A stretch of DNA of 64,000 nucleotides from Erinaceus europaeus (GCF_950295315.1 NC_080165.1:5785789-5849788), one strand, 5' to 3'; positions 50,808-61,796 are shown, numbered from the stretch's first letter. Program-made: numbers and translations. The notes: a model not told the origin generated them from the sequence alone.

Positions 50808-51101
50808 TTTTTTATTATTTTGTTTTGTTTTGCCTCCAGGGTTATTGCTGGGGCTCGGTGCCTGCACCATAAATCCACTGCTCCTGGAGACCATTTTTTC
50901 CCCTTTTGTTGCTCTTGTTGTTTTATTATTGTTGTGTTTATTATTGTTGTTGTTCTTGCTGCTGTCATTGGATAGGACAGAGAGAAATGGAGAGAGGAGG
51001 GGAAGACAGAGAGGGGGAGAGAAAGACAGACACCTGCAGACCTGCTTCACCGCCTGTGAAGCGACTCCTCTGCAGGTGGGGAGCCGGGGGCTTGAATTGT
51101 A
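50808..51101 (-). mobile_element. SINE-A copy, 5'-truncated, with module
   Basis: GCCTCCAGGGTTATTGCTGG to CTGCTCCTGGAGACC, body to GGGGGCTTGAATTG. AAATAAATAATATTTA lies before (about 50792) and after (about 51102), a target duplication made from the older SINE-B tail. Confidence 0.92.
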
Positions 51102-51268
51102 AATAAATAATATTTAAATAGATAAAATGTTTAAAAGAAACAGAAAAATCCATGCCTTTCAATCTCACTCATGGTTTCTGAGACCTGTCTTTACATTTTA
51201 AATGGTGCACCTCAATTGAAATAGTGACATACCCCCTGCAATATTTTTTAAGCCCTTGCAATTTTTTT

Positions 51269-51565
51269 TCTTGCCTCCAGGGTTATCGCTGGGGCTCGGT
51301 GCCTGCACAGAGAATCCACTGCTCCTGGAGGCCATCTTTTTTTTTCCACTGCTATTGTTGCTACTGTTGTTGTTGTTGGATAGGACACAGAGAAATGGAG
51401 AGAGGAGGGGAAGACAGAGAAGGGGAGAGAAAGACAGACACCTGCAGACCTGCTTCACCACCTGTGAGGTGACCCCCCCTGCAGGTGGGGAACCGGGGGC
51501 TCGAACCGGGATCCTTGCTCTGGTCCCTGTGCTTTGCACTATGTGTGCACTACTGCCCGGCTCCA
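51269..51565 (-). mobile_element. SINE-A copy with module
   Basis: GCCTCCAGGGTTATCGCTGG to CTGCTCCTGGAGGCC, body, head complement. Imperfect flanks GCCCTTGCAATTTTT and AGTCCTTGCATTTTT. Confidence 0.93.
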
Positions 51566-51744
51566 AAGTCCTTGCATTTTTGCCCCTCTGGAATAAATGG
51601 TCTCAAATGAGGGATTGGGACCTTGTTCTTTCAAACTGGAGACGTTATTTCTTCGAATACGGTCCATGTAAGGGGCTGGGCCAAGGCACACCCACTTGAA
51701 CACCCACTTTACACGGTCCGTCTCAAAACTGTTTTTCTTTTCTC

Positions 51745-51930
51745 TAAGATATATTTTATTATTGATTTTTAATTAAAGAGTGATACACAGAGCAAGGTAC
51801 ACAGAGTGAAAAAGACCAGAGCATTGTCAGGCTCTGGCTTACGTTGGCACTGGGGGTTGAATATGGGACCTCAGAGCCTCAGCCAGGAAAGGCTTGGTAC
51901 AGAACCATTATGCTATGTCCTCCAGCCCTC
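51745..51930 (-). mobile_element. SINE-C copy next to exon 5
   Basis: TTTTATTATTGATTTTTAAT, TCAGGCTCTGGCTTACGTTG, GGGTTGAATATGGGACC, GAACCATTATGCTATGTCCT. Ends about 50 bp before the exon at 51982. Confidence 0.85.
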
Positions 51931-51981
51931 AAAGTTGTCTTTCAAATGTCAATTGTCTTTTGTCGCCATCTTTACATTTAG

Positions 51982-52121
51982 ATTATATTCAGTGCCCATA
52001 CTGTATGAGAAGGTTTAATGAAACTGCGGCCCATCGGCATATTAATTTCTGCAAGGATCAGTCTTCTCGTCGAGTCTTTGATCCAGCCCAGACAGCAGCC
52101 AAACTTGCGTCCAGAGCACAG
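51982..52121 (+). CDS. ZC2HC1B: ZC2HC1B exon 5 (second zinc finger)
   Basis: 140 nt after TTTACATTTAG: AT completing Asp, then 46 codons; donor GTAAAT. Encodes YIQCPYCMRRFNETAAHRHI, NFC, and KDQSSRRVFDPAQTAAKLA. The finger is C-X2-C-X11-H-X3-C, the same spacing as the first. Extension past the donor would hit a stop at about 52185. Confidence 0.97.
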
Positions 52122-52571
52122 GTAAATCTCTTGCCCTCGGTGTTGACTCTGGTGCCTGAGCACCAGCAGGCAGAGTTTTCTAGGTGATCTAAACTGCCCG
52201 TCCTGGTCACTGTCACTCATGCTCAGGGGACATTTTGGCTTCTTTTTGAGTCATGTTTTCCAGCTAAGCACACCTTTCATTGTTGTGTTAAAAGATCCCA
52301 AGGCTCTGAAGCCTCCCTCAGAGGATGAAAACTGAAGCTATAAGGGGTGTTTCTAGACTATCACGGGAAAACTGTGAGTCCTGATAGTGGCTGCCAACAT
52401 CGACCATTCGGAGAAGAATTGTGCGCCTGAACCGGCCTGAGTGGGGAGAACTGTCCCAGGGAAGATGCCCTCTAGGGTTTTCAGCTCTGTAGAGGAAGGG
52501 TCATTGGCCTTTTGTGAAAAGCCACAGCGGCAAAGTGAATGAATGGAAGCCGTTACCAGAAATAAATAACA
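52122..52571. other. ZC2HC1B intron 5, unassigned
   Basis: Nothing recognised. Confidence 0.45.
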
Positions 52572-53160
52572 CGGAGGGTGGAGTCAAGATAACTGCGTGA
52601 AGATAGCACCTAGGACCTAGGCTGACTCTCCTCCAGACATTTCAAGTCATGGCAATCCTACATGGAAGTGGGATTTCCAGGCTGGTAGAGAAACTACAGA
52701 GGTGGGTGGGGAGGTGGACAAAGAGAAACCACAGTGGAAAATTATGACCCATTGATGAACTGGCAAAAGGGTGTTGAAAGGGACAAAGGGGAGTTGAGCA
52801 CTACCAAGTTACAAATGTTACTCTGATTCCAGCCTGACTTCCCTGGGCAGATGACGCCACCAATGTGTCCTGGAACCTCCCCTCCACAGAACCTCACCTC
52901 ACTAGGGAGAGAGAGAGACAGGCTGGGGTTGTGGATACACCTGCCAACACCCATGTTCAGTGGGGAAGCAATGACAAAAGCCAGACCTTCCACCTTCTGC
53001 ATCCCAAAAGAATTTGGGTCTGTACTCCCAGAGGGATAAAGAACAGGGAAGCTTCCAATGGAGGGGATGGGATACGGAGTTCTGGTGGTGGGCACTGTGT
53101 GGAATTGTACCCCTGCTATCTTACCATCTTTTTAATCATTATTAAGTCACTAACAAACAT
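52572..53160 (+). mobile_element. Family X retroposon, plus strand
   Basis: 3' half is the complement of the 16223 copy: GAGGGGATGGGATACGGAGT, TCTGGTGGTGGGCACTGTGT, GGAATTGTACCCCTGC. The 5' start, AGGGTGGAGTCAAGATAACT with GCGTGAAGATAGC, recalls the first bases of many mammalian LINE-1 5' UTRs (inference). If right, this is a short L1 derivative lacking both ORFs. Confidence 0.75.
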
Positions 53161-53175
53161 TTTTAAAAATTGGGA

Positions 53176-53460
53176 GGAGTCGGATGGTAGCGCAGCGGGT
53201 TAAGCACAGGTGGCGCAAAGCGCAAGGACCGGCGTAAGGATCCCGGTTGGAGCCCCGGGCTCCCCACCTGCAGGGGAGTCGCTTCACAGGCGGTGAAGCA
53301 GGTCTGCAGGTGTCTGTCTTTCTCTCCCCCTCTCTGTCTTCCCCTCCTCTCTCCATTTCTCTCTGTCCTATTCAACAACAACAAAATCAACAACAACAAT
53401 ATTAACTACAACAATGAAACATCAAGGGCAACAAAAGGGAATAGATAAATAAAATATTTT
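53176..53460 (+). mobile_element. SINE-A copy
   Basis: GGAGGAGTCGGATGGTAGCG head, complete body, AATAGATAAATAAAATATTT tail; no module. Confidence 0.94.
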
Positions 53461-54164
53461 TTAAAATTTTAAGATAAAATGACAGTCTTATTAGGGCAAC
53501 TGATTTATTAAACACATCAAAGGGAAATAAGTTAAACTAAAGCATAAAAAACTTAAATTTGATAAGCATAGCTCAGATGCCAAGAAAACATGAAGCTGGT
53601 CTACACATTTAACTAGTCTATAACTTTGCTTGGAAATAGATGAAGTCTAGGACATAACTGGGGTGAGACTAACAACAGCAGTCAGCATTTTCACTTATGT
53701 TATGCAATCCTTGAACTTTTATTCTGTATCAGAAGCTGTGCTGGGGCTGGTTGATCAAGAGCTTGTAATTCACAAGAGAGAGAGAACTTGGAAATAATGC
53801 AGCATGAAGTGTAGTCATTGACACATGTGTGGGAATAGTATGGAGGAAGGAAACACTGTTTCATGGCAGGTTGAAAAGAGAAATAAACATGTTTTCTTAA
53901 AACACCAAATGAGGAGAGCAGCCTATGGTGGAGTTGGAGAGGACCTTATACACAAAATGTTCACCTGTGACCCAAAGAGTTCAGCACAACAGTGTGAACT
54001 CGGTACAGTGTGGAGTGCATGGGTAGGGCTCGCATGTGGGCAGAAAAATCAAGAAGGCTTTCATTCAAGATGATTCCAAAAAATGAAAAGAAACGTGAAT
54101 TGTACAGATTCTCTGAAATCTGAGGCCACCCTGAAAGCAGGAACCTCTTTCTTTGTCTCTCTTC
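53461..54164. repeat. Mostly unassigned; likely an ancient interspersed repeat
   Basis: TTATTCTGTATCAGAAGCTG, TGCTGGGGCTGGTTGATCAA, AGAGCTTGTAATTCACAAGA recalls a widespread old eutherian repeat (consensus like AGGCACTGTGCTGGGGC). Class not assigned. Confidence 0.35.
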
Positions 54165-54380
54165 TTTTTTTGATATTTTTTTATTAATTATTATTGGATT
54201 GAGACAGAGAGAAATTTAGAGGGAAGAGGGAGATAGGGAAGGACAGAGAGAGACACCTGCAGCCCTGCTTCACCACTCGTGAAGCTTTGCCCCTGCAGAT
54301 GGGAACCGGGGGGCTTGAACCCGGGGCCTTGCACGCTGTGATGTGAGCACTTAGCCTGGTGTGTCACCGTCTGGCCCCTG
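54165..54380 (-). mobile_element. SINE-B copy
   Basis: TATTATTGGATTGAGACAGA, CCTGCAGCCCTGCTTCACCA, GAACCGGGGGGCTTGAACCC, head complement CTGGTGTGTCACCGTCTGGC. Confidence 0.92.
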
Positions 54381-54976
54381 GGACCTCTTGCATCCTTCTA
54401 TCTTCCTGCCATGCTTCTGCTTTCTCTCCCTTCTCTGCAAACTTGATCTCTATTATCCTTTAATGTCACTGACTGCATGTGTCATTCGACAGGCGGCAGA
54501 GGCTGATTGCACGCAGACCAAAGCAACACGGCACTGATGTTTTTGAAAGATAATCCTTGCAAATTAGTGTTTGAGACAAATTGGTTGGCAAACAGCGAGG
54601 AACCATAGTAACGGGGGGAGATGAGGGTGTGGAATAAAAGTGTCAGCGGAGTAGATGTGGAAGAAGAATTTTGAAAATAACTGATGGGACTTGATAACTA
54701 ACTGGATATAGCATAAGAGAGGATCAGGGCTGGCAAGAAGGTTTTGAGTTCCAAAGCCCTCGGTAGATGGATAACAATACCACAGGCACAGGAGGGAGGA
54801 CACAGTGTTGGCATAGGAAGGGTGGCTAGGATAAAAGCAGGTGTACAGACTGAATTTCCCCCACTGAAATAGCATGAAATTCATGCAGTGTGGAAAGAGC
54901 TAGGTTACTCAATCATCAGTCAAGGCTTGACTCTAAATTCCATGGTTTTTCATTCATTGGGAAACTTGGGAAATCT
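54381..54976. other. ZC2HC1B intron 5, unassigned
   Basis: Nothing recognised. Confidence 0.45.
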
Positions 54977-55347
54977 TTAAAAAAAATTTTTTTTTAATTA
55001 TTCCTTGTGGTCCGGGATAAAGCATCGGACTCTCAAGCATGAGGTCCTGAGTTCAGTCCCTGGCAGCACATGTACCAGAGTGATGTCTGGCTCTTTCTCT
55101 CTCCTCCTATGTTTCTCATTAATAAATAAATAAAATCTTTTAAAAAATTATTCCTTACTTACTGGATAGAGACAGACAGAAATCAAGAAGGAAGGGGTGA
55201 TAGGGAGAGACAGAGAGATACCTGCAACGCTGCTTCAACACTTAGGAAGCACCCCCACACACACACAGGTAGGAACCTGGGCTTTGAACCCGGGTCCTTG
55301 CACATTGTCACAAGTGCGTTCAAACGATGTGCCACTACCCGGCCCCT
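54977..55347 (-). mobile_element. SINE-B copy, interrupted
   Basis: Tail side to ATTCCTT, split by a SINE-D, resuming at TACTGGATAGAGACAGACAG, ACCTGGGCTTTGAACCCGGG, head complement GATGTGCCACTACCCGGCCC. Confidence 0.9.
55008..55145 (+). mobile_element. SINE-D copy inside the SINE-B
   Basis: GGTCCGGGATAAAGCATCGG (head shortened), GAGGTCCTGAGTTCAGTCCC, AATAAATAAATAAAATCTTT. AATTATTCCTT before and after is the target duplication. Confidence 0.93.
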
Positions 55348-56654
55348 AAAAAAAAACAAAAAAAACTTCACGTTGATGTGTAGATATGAGCTTAGTTCAG
55401 TTCCCTGAAATGTGGCATTCTGTTACCTCCCCCCTTTTATGCTGCCCCACCCTCCTTCACTCCTTCGGGAGTCATTTCTTGTTTGTGGGACAGGTATTAA
55501 AAATCTTGCGGGGGTTGGAGGGGGGTTAGGGCCTGCTTTGGACTTGAATTTATCTGCGTGTTGGAAAGGGTTTCTACGTGCCGTTCTGTCTGCTTGCACA
55601 AGCCATGGAAGGTGTGCTGGTTCTTCTAAGCAGCTTGTGGAGCGCCAGGGAAGCGGCTAGAGGAAACGCTTGTTCGTTCTTGGCTGGCTGTGCAGAGTGT
55701 AACCAGCGACTTGGCCCAGTTCCTCTCCTTGTTTTCCAGGACTAAGCGGTGACTGGGGACACTGAGGAGAAATTGCTTTGCTTGCTCAATGGCTCGCTTT
55801 CTGACTGAACCCACCTGAACTGCAGGAGTCCTTCTCATGTCTGCGTCCCCACACCGGGGCCTTGCCTAAGAGTGAAGCTTGTTCACACGTGGAACAGAAA
55901 GGGAGGGGCTGTTTCAATGTGAAGGGCTGAAATATGTTTCTATTTTAAACATCGGCTTCAAAAATGTGTTATACCCCTAACCAAAGGAAACCAACATGGG
56001 CCTCTAAAAATAGCCTTTCTTTGTTTGGATAAGGATGAGCTGTCTGCCTTAGTCTTGCAGTTATTATTGCCCCGGGGAGAATTCTCAGAGCACCAGGTCA
56101 TCTGTATGTTGTGATTTCAGAACCGAGGTGAAACGGAATTTCCAAGCAACTCTTTGGTCCTTATTCTCTGTCAGTGTAATAGTTCTGTTCTGTGGCTCAG
56201 TAGGGAGGGATGTGGCATGGGCATGCTGGAATTCCATGTTTAAAATATTTGCTGCCTGCCAGTGCCTGCTTTTCTTCTCCGTTCATGTATTTAAAAACAA
56301 ATTCATCTTCAAGTGTTGTGAATAATGAAAATGTTCCATAACTAGCCTTATTGACATTAAGTGGTTTCTTATGTCTCTCTCTATACAGCTAGTTGTACCA
56401 CATGATCTTATCACAAGTTAGTACTAAATCTGTCTATGAATTCAAACTGATTCCTCACGGCACCTAACTGACTTCTTGATACCAAACCACCAGCAATCAA
56501 AGAGGTGTGATTCTCCAAAGAAAAATCTCAGGAAGGGAAGTGTAAGAATCTGAAACAGCCTAAGAGTAGTAGGAGGAGGAAGTTGAGTCTCTAAGTTTAG
56601 ATAAAAGACGCTGAAGGTAGCTTGTATCATGATATCGAGGAAGACTCATTCTCC
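55348..56654. other. SINE-free 1.3 kb, unassigned
   Basis: Longest SINE-free stretch in this part of the gene. It contains a perfect MEF2-type site CTAAAAATAG at 56004, close to GGATAAGG (56028). No exon found. Confidence 0.4.
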
Positions 56655-56882
56655 TTTCATTTTTATTTATTTATTGGAAAGAGAAAGAAATCAAGAGGGA
56701 AAAGGGAGAGAGAGAGAGAGAGAGAAGAAGAAGTAGAAGGGGGAGGAGGAAGAAGAGGAGGGAGAGGAAAAAGACATCTGCAACACTGCTTGAGCACTCA
56801 TGAAGCTTTCTCCCTGTAGGTCAGTACCAGGAGCTTGAACCCGGGTCCTCGTGTTCTGTAATGTGGGCCGCCACTTGGCCCC
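56655..56882 (-). mobile_element. SINE-B copy with GA/GGA expansion
   Basis: TTTATTTATTTATTGGAAAG, purine tract 56708-56772, GGAGCTTGAACCCGGGTCCT, head complement GGGCCGCCACTTGGCCC. Confidence 0.88.
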
Positions 56883-57166
56883 AAGACTAATTTGCTATAG
56901 AAAGGAAGGAACCGCAGAGATGATTTTATCATCTGCAAAGGGCTTGCTCCCAACCCCTGACACGGTGTTGATCATGAACAGGGAGGCCAGGAGTCAGGCT
57001 CCTCACAGCTCAGGGGTCACGTGGCCTTTTCGCCAGGGGCAAGAGGTCCCTGAAGGTGACTTCCGTTTGCTGCTAGCTAAGTGGAATCAGCTGTTCCTCC
57101 TGTATGATGCCTGAAGTTACACAAAATATCTGTGACCTCAAACCCCCCCCCCCCTTCTCTGTGTAG

Positions 57167-57275
57167 GCTAGGGCTCAGATGAGTCCAAAAAAAGAACCGA
57201 CTTTAACCAGTGCCGTGGGAAATCTACTACAGAACAGGGTCCTGGAGGGGACGAGTACGGCCACAAACAAATCAG
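57167..57275 (+). CDS. ZC2HC1B: ZC2HC1B exon 6
   Basis: 109 nt after a C-run and TGTGTAG: 36 codons and one base of a split Gly; donor GTGAGT. Encodes ARAQMSPKKEPTLTSAVGN, LLQNRVLEGTSTATNKS. The human counterpart (RAQMGPKKEPTVTSAVGALL from memory) fits well up to RVL and diverges after. About 200 residues are now accounted for against 222 in human, so one short terminal exon is missing. Confidence 0.95.
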
Positions 57276-57597
57276 GTGAGTTGGGGTGAACATCTCGGCT
57301 TTCAAATGATGGGGCGCAAGGGGACCGCTGTTGGCTTTGGTGTGAGTCAGCAGAAAGAGTGATGGTGACACTCATTGTCACTGCTGGATGTCAGTGTGTC
57401 GCTTGGTTTGAGGCTCATACTCGACCAGGAGTGATAGTGACTAACTAGTTCATCAGGATTAGATGATGGGCATTGTATAAGTTAGAACCGAATAGAGCCG
57501 CAGAGCCTAAAACCATCATTTTTCTGGTTTAGTAAAATTGGAAAGAAATCTGGAACAGGAAATAACTGTATGGTAGGTGCGGTGTGCAGGGAAGACA
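57276..57597. other. ZC2HC1B intron 6, unassigned
   Basis: Nothing recognised. Confidence 0.45.
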
Positions 57598-57850
57598 GAG
57601 AGAGACAGCTTAACGTTAGACGATGGGCCTTGCGTGCCCGAGACCCCAAGGCACCGCCACATGCCAGAGCTGAGCGGTACTCTCCCCTCTCTCCCTCTGA
57701 CTGTCCCTGGGAACACAAACCAGGACAATGGAGCAGGAGCTGACTTGGTGGTGGAAGTGGTGTACACACACCTGTCATAGGAAAATGAGAGATTTTATCC
57801 ATGTGCCAGCAACTGTCTGTACCTCTCAAATTAATAATAAAAAATGAATC
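57598..57850 (+). mobile_element. SINE-C fragment followed by family E copy
   Basis: CATGCCAGAGCTGAGCGGTA is SINE-C body (57598-57690). Then GACTTGGTGGTGGAAGTGGT, CACACCTGTCATAGGAAAAT, CATGTGCCAGCAACTGTCTG and an AATAATAAAAAAT end are family E. Confidence 0.65.
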
Positions 57851-57956
57851 TTTTTAAAAAGAAATCAGAGGAACACAACAAAAGTATGATCTTGAATATC
57901 TGTACTCTTAGGTTCATCTCACTTTTTTTTCACTATGGTTAAAATATAGAAATAAG

Positions 57957-58297
57957 GGGGTCGGGCGGTGGCGCAGCGGGTTAAGTGCACGTGGTGCAAA
58001 GCGCAAGGACCGGCATAAGCATCCCGGTTCGAGCCCCCGACTCCCCACCTGCAGGGGAGTCGCTTCACAGGCAGTGAAGCAGGTCTGCAGGTGTCTGTCT
58101 TTCTCTCCCCTCTCTCTCTGTCTTCCCCTCCTCTCTCCATTTCTCTCTGACCTATCCAACAACGAACAACATCAGCAACAACAATAATAACCACAACAAG
58201 GCTGCAACAACAAGGGCAACAAAAGGGGGAAAAATGGCCTCCAGGAGCAGTGGATTCATGGTGCAGGCACTGAGCCCCAGCAATAACCCTGGAGGCA
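57957..58297 (+). mobile_element. SINE-A copy, full length with 3' module
   Basis: GGGTCGGGCGGTGGCGCAGC head, B box GGTTCGAGCCC, body, CAAGGGCAACAAAAGGGGGA, then GGCCTCCAGGAGCAGTGGAT to AACCCTGGAGGC. GAAATAA flanks. The best reference for the module. Confidence 0.97.
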
Positions 58298-59182
58298 AAA
58301 GAAATAAAAAAGAAAAAAAAGAAAGAAATGCCCATTGATGGACATATTTTTAAAAAGACATGGACACATACACATGCACATGCACACAGGCACACACATG
58401 CACGCACAGGCCACGCTGTTATAAAAGAAAAGAAAGTCCTACTGCTGATGGCAAGGTAGACAGACATAACAGAGGGCACTATAGAATGATCAAGTAAACA
58501 AGGACAAATACTGTACAGCCGAGCATAAAAGTGAAGTTCGAGTCGTGTGAAGACTGCCAGGGCTGGTGGGGGGAAATGGGCAGAGATGGCAGAGGAGCCC
58601 AGTGGTCACGCACAGAGGATTAGTTCTGGGATGTGCCTGGCAGCATGGTGAACGCAGTCGGCAGGCCTGTGCTCTGCTGGTTGCTTGAAAGGTTTGCTGA
58701 GACAGAGCAGGTCTTGGACGGTCTTACCACACACACACGCACACGCACACGCACACACACACACAGGAAACTGTGTGAGGCAGTTAATTAGCTTTATTGT
58801 GGTAATCATTTCACAATATATACACGTGTCACATCTGGGCCAGATGTTCTGCACTGGTCAGCTCCAGCTGCCCTCCCTAAGTGAGCAGTCCAGCAGCTCC
58901 CACAGGAAACTGTGACCTACTTTGAGCACTTCTGGGAGCTAGAAGTGCAAGATCCGGGTGCTAACAGTGGATCACATAGAGTAAAGACACGGGAATAGTG
59001 CAGATTCAGAGAGAGAGAAGGGGGCGTTCAGGAGGAGGCCAAAGTCTCAGGCTCTCCATCATGAGGTCCTGATTTCTTCTCCACCATCACAGTGCCATGG
59101 GGTTTACCACACACCTCACACAAGGTTTTGTATCGTTACACCTCGGCAAGAGGAGGGAAAAGATAGGGACAGGTACCTTATT
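58298..59182. other. Unassigned with two short CA-rich tracts
   Basis: ACACATGCAC-type repeats at 58362-58410 and 58726-58766. A weak SINE-D-like phrase (CATGAGGTCCTGATTTC) at 59059. No exon found. Confidence 0.5.
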
Positions 59183-59199
59183 AAAACAACATAATTTCT

Positions 59200-59238
59200 C
59201 AACAAGGGCAACAAAAGGAAATAAATAAATATTTTTTT
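59200..59238 (+). mobile_element. Tail-only SINE-A insertion, about 40 bp
   Basis: CAACAAGGGCAACAAAAGGA plus AATAAATAAATATTTTTTT only. Flanks AAAACAACATAATTTCT (59183) and AAAACCAACATAATTTCT (59239) are the target duplication. Confidence 0.9.
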
Positions 59239-59256
59239 AAAACCAACATAATTTCT

Positions 59257-59440
59257 ATAATAAAAAGGCACAGTCCTCACCATAGTGCTTCAACGTACAG
59301 GATCAATCTCACTTGATCTTCACCAAAATCTCCCACACGTTTTAAAGGAAACAAGTTCAAAGAGGCTGAATGACAGCTTGAAGCCACCGTGAAACAGTGG
59401 ATCTAGACTGGTTATCTTGCTGTCTTACCCCCCTTCACTG
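59257..59440. repeat. MIR/L2-type relic
   Basis: CAATCTCACTTGATCTTCAC, AACAAGTTCAAAGAGGCTGA, GAAACAGTGGATCTAGACTG follow MIR/L2 order. Diverged. Confidence 0.5.
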
Positions 59441-59604
59441 AGCTGCCTTGATAAATGAGACATTCTTGACAATCAGCACACACACTAGGAAGAGAATATG
59501 AATTAGTTCATGACCACGCTGGCACTTTCTTTGGGAGTGTTATATTTCAAGGTGTTTTCAGAACCAGAGTGAGATGGGTCAGCTGGAGATAAGGAGTAGC
59601 ACAA

Positions 59605-59720
59605 AGGAGATAGCAAAAGGTTTTCCTGCCTGAGAATCAAACTCCCAGGTTCAATCCTCAACACCACCATAAGCCAGAGCTCAGCAGGGCTTCAGTCTCT
59701 CTCTCCTCCCTTGAACTAAC
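59605..59720 (+). mobile_element. SINE-C copy
   Basis: AGGAGATAGCAAAAGGTTTT, CCCAGGTTCAATCCTCAACA, CACCATAAGCCAGAGCTCAG. Confidence 0.8.
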
Positions 59721-59822
59721 TGATTTCTTTAAAGTACTGGTAAAGTTTTAGTATATAAAAGTTCTAAATTAGGACTCAGATCTTAACATGAAAATTCAAC
59801 ATGAAAATTATATGAACAAATG

Positions 59823-60010
59823 TCAAGGGTGGGGGGGGCATTGGGGTGACTTTAGGGTCCTGTTGCAGGTTGATGGAAAAGGGCCCAAGTTGGGGGTGAG
59901 AGTGTTTCGTGGACACCTGTCATGGGAGATGGAAGATCCGTACCTAGGTGTCAATGACTGTACAATAAAATAATAAAATAGAAATAAAATAAGAAAATAG
60001 AAATAAAAAA
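59823..60010 (+). mobile_element. Family E retroposon
   Basis: TTAGGGTCCTGTTGCAGGTT, GTGTTTCGTGGACACCTGTC, ACCTAGGTGTCAATGACTGT, ACAATAAAATAATAAAATAG. AATAAA-rich end as in the other copies. Confidence 0.65.
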
Positions 60011-60227
60011 CACTGCTGTTCTGATACTTTGTAAAATAAAATTGATAGGCCAGTAGATCTAGGAAAAACAGTTTCATGTTCAGTCTAGACTAGTTAATGG
60101 CGGCTTTTATCAAACCTGTCACCAAGTTTGCGGGGGAAAGAATATGCTGGATTCTACACCACTGTGACCACACCTTCCACTACTTTCTTTCACTCTGTAT
60201 CTTGTTCCATTGCCTCTTCTCTCTCTC

Positions 60228-60310
60228 TCCCTTCCTTCCTTCCTTCCTTCCTTCCTTCCTTCCTTCCTTCCTTCCTTCCTTCCTTCCTTCCTTCCTTCCT
60301 TTCTTTCCTT
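60228..60310. repeat. (CCTT)n microsatellite at a SINE tail
   Basis: About 17 perfect TTCC units at the poly(A) side of the minus-strand SINE that follows. Confidence 0.97.
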
Positions 60311-60600
60311 CTTTTTCTTTTGGCCTCCAGGGTTATTGCTGGGGCTCAATGCCTGCACTATGAATCCGCTGCTCCTGGAGGCCATTTTTGTTGCTGTCGT
60401 TGTTGGATAGGACAGAGAGAAATGGAGAGAGGAGGGCAAGACAGAGAGGGGGAGAGAAAGACAGACACCTGCAGACCTGCTTCACCGCCTATGAAGCGAC
60501 TCCCCTGCAGGCGGAGAGCCGGGGGCTCGAACCGGGATCCTCGTGCCGGTCCTTGCGCTTTGCGCCACCTGCGCTTAACCCAGTGCACTACCTCCCGACC
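60311..60600 (-). mobile_element. SINE-A copy with 3' module
   Basis: GCCTCCAGGGTTATTGCTGG to CTGCTCCTGGAGGCC, shortened tail segment, body, head complement AGTGCACTACCTCCCGACCC. Confidence 0.95.
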
Positions 60601-60629
60601 CCGCCCCCCCGTTTTTCTAATCTAGATAA

Positions 60630-60755
60630 AGATCTATTTGCCAATGTGAATGAAAGAGCCAGACATCACTCTGGCACATGTGATGCCAGGGATTGAACTC
60701 AGGACCTCATGCTTGAGAGCACAACGCTTTCCCCACTAGGCCCCGTCCTGGGCCA
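60630..60755 (-). mobile_element. SINE-D copy
   Basis: AGAGCCAGACATCACTCTGG, GGGATTGAACTCAGGACCTC, ATGCTTGAGAGCACAACGCT: complement of the SINE-D head and body. Confidence 0.88.
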
Positions 60756-60954
60756 CATGCTCAAGATTTTGCATTAGTTGTGTCCTGTGCTGACCACCAA
60801 GACCCTGCTCCGCCAGTGCTCACTCCCTCACTCCTGTTCTTAGCTAAATGTCATCTTCACACTCCACTCGCAGGAACCTCTGATCAATTCCCCCTGATTC
60901 AGTTCGAATCCGATCAATTCCCCCTGTGACCCCTTGGTAACACTGATCTTGTGA

Positions 60955-61070
60955 CTGGAACACTGCTCAGCTCTGGCATCTGCTGGTTCCGGGGATTGAA
61001 CCTAAGATCATGGAGTCTCAGACGTGAAAGTCTCTGTCTCTCTTCACATAACCATTATGCTACAGCTTGT
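60955..61070 (-). mobile_element. SINE-C copy, diverged
   Basis: CTGCTCAGCTCTGGCATCTG, GGGGATTGAACCTAAGATCA, CATAACCATTATGCTACAGC. Confidence 0.8.
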
Positions 61071-61149
61071 ACCTTTGGAAAATAACACTTATCACATCTA
61101 GTATTCAGTATTATATGTGTATGTTCATCTTCACCCTCTCCCAAAGGAA

Positions 61150-61320
61150 TATGAGTTTAAAGACGGTAGAATCTGTTTGCTTGTTCATGTTTTATTATAT
61201 TTCCATTAAGTTGTTGGATTGTTCACATCAAATAAAGGTTTAGAGTTGTTCATATTCTACCTATTACGATTGTTCATATCACAGATGAGGTGCTCAGTAA
61301 ATACTTCTTGAGTGGAATAT
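61150..61320 (+). repeat. LINE-2-type 3'-end relic
   Basis: GATGAGGTGCTCAGTAAATA, CTTCTTGAGTGGAATAT matches the end phrase (GTGCTCAATAAATATTTGTTGAATGAA-like) of L2/MIR. Confidence 0.5.
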
Positions 61321-61574
61321 ATGGGGGGAAAGTAAGTATAGCTATTCTATGATTTCCCAGAAGCTGTTGGCATGTAAATAGAATTATCATCGTGCTAGTT
61401 AAGACATAACTGATCATTTCAATCCTGAGATGGTTTAAACTTTAATTTCTTGTCATTTCCTGTGACCTCATGTCTTTATATCGAGTTGTCCCCTATGATG
61501 CTGAGCAGGCAATATTTTTTTTCTTTCTATTTTTGCTGTACTGAAAAAAAATAAATAAAAGCCCTTTTCATGGA

Positions 61575-61750
61575 CTCTAGCATGAACTTGCACTGTACAC
61601 TGTTCTTAGCACTTCATGCACAAATCCATTTAATCCCCCAAGTAACACAAAAGGGTAAACCTCATATCCCCAGTGTGTAGGTGAGGAAACAGAGGGACAG
61701 CTTGACAGGGGCTTTACGGGGAATAGTAAAGCCAACTAAGTGTTTGTCTG
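61575..61750. repeat. MIR/L2-type relic
   Basis: CACTGTTCTTAGCACTTCAT, CCATTTAATCCCCCAAGTAA, GTAGGTGAGGAAACAGAGGG: classic MIR/L2 core order. Confidence 0.65.
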
Positions 61751-61796
61751 CTTTGGGAAAAGTGGTTCAGAAAATAGAAACATTAAGGACGTATGA

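Noticed and set aside
52600..53160. Family X as an exon of ZC2HC1B
   Set aside because: The same sequence recurs at four other places in the window in both orientations, and the 52121 to 57167 exon join already keeps frame.
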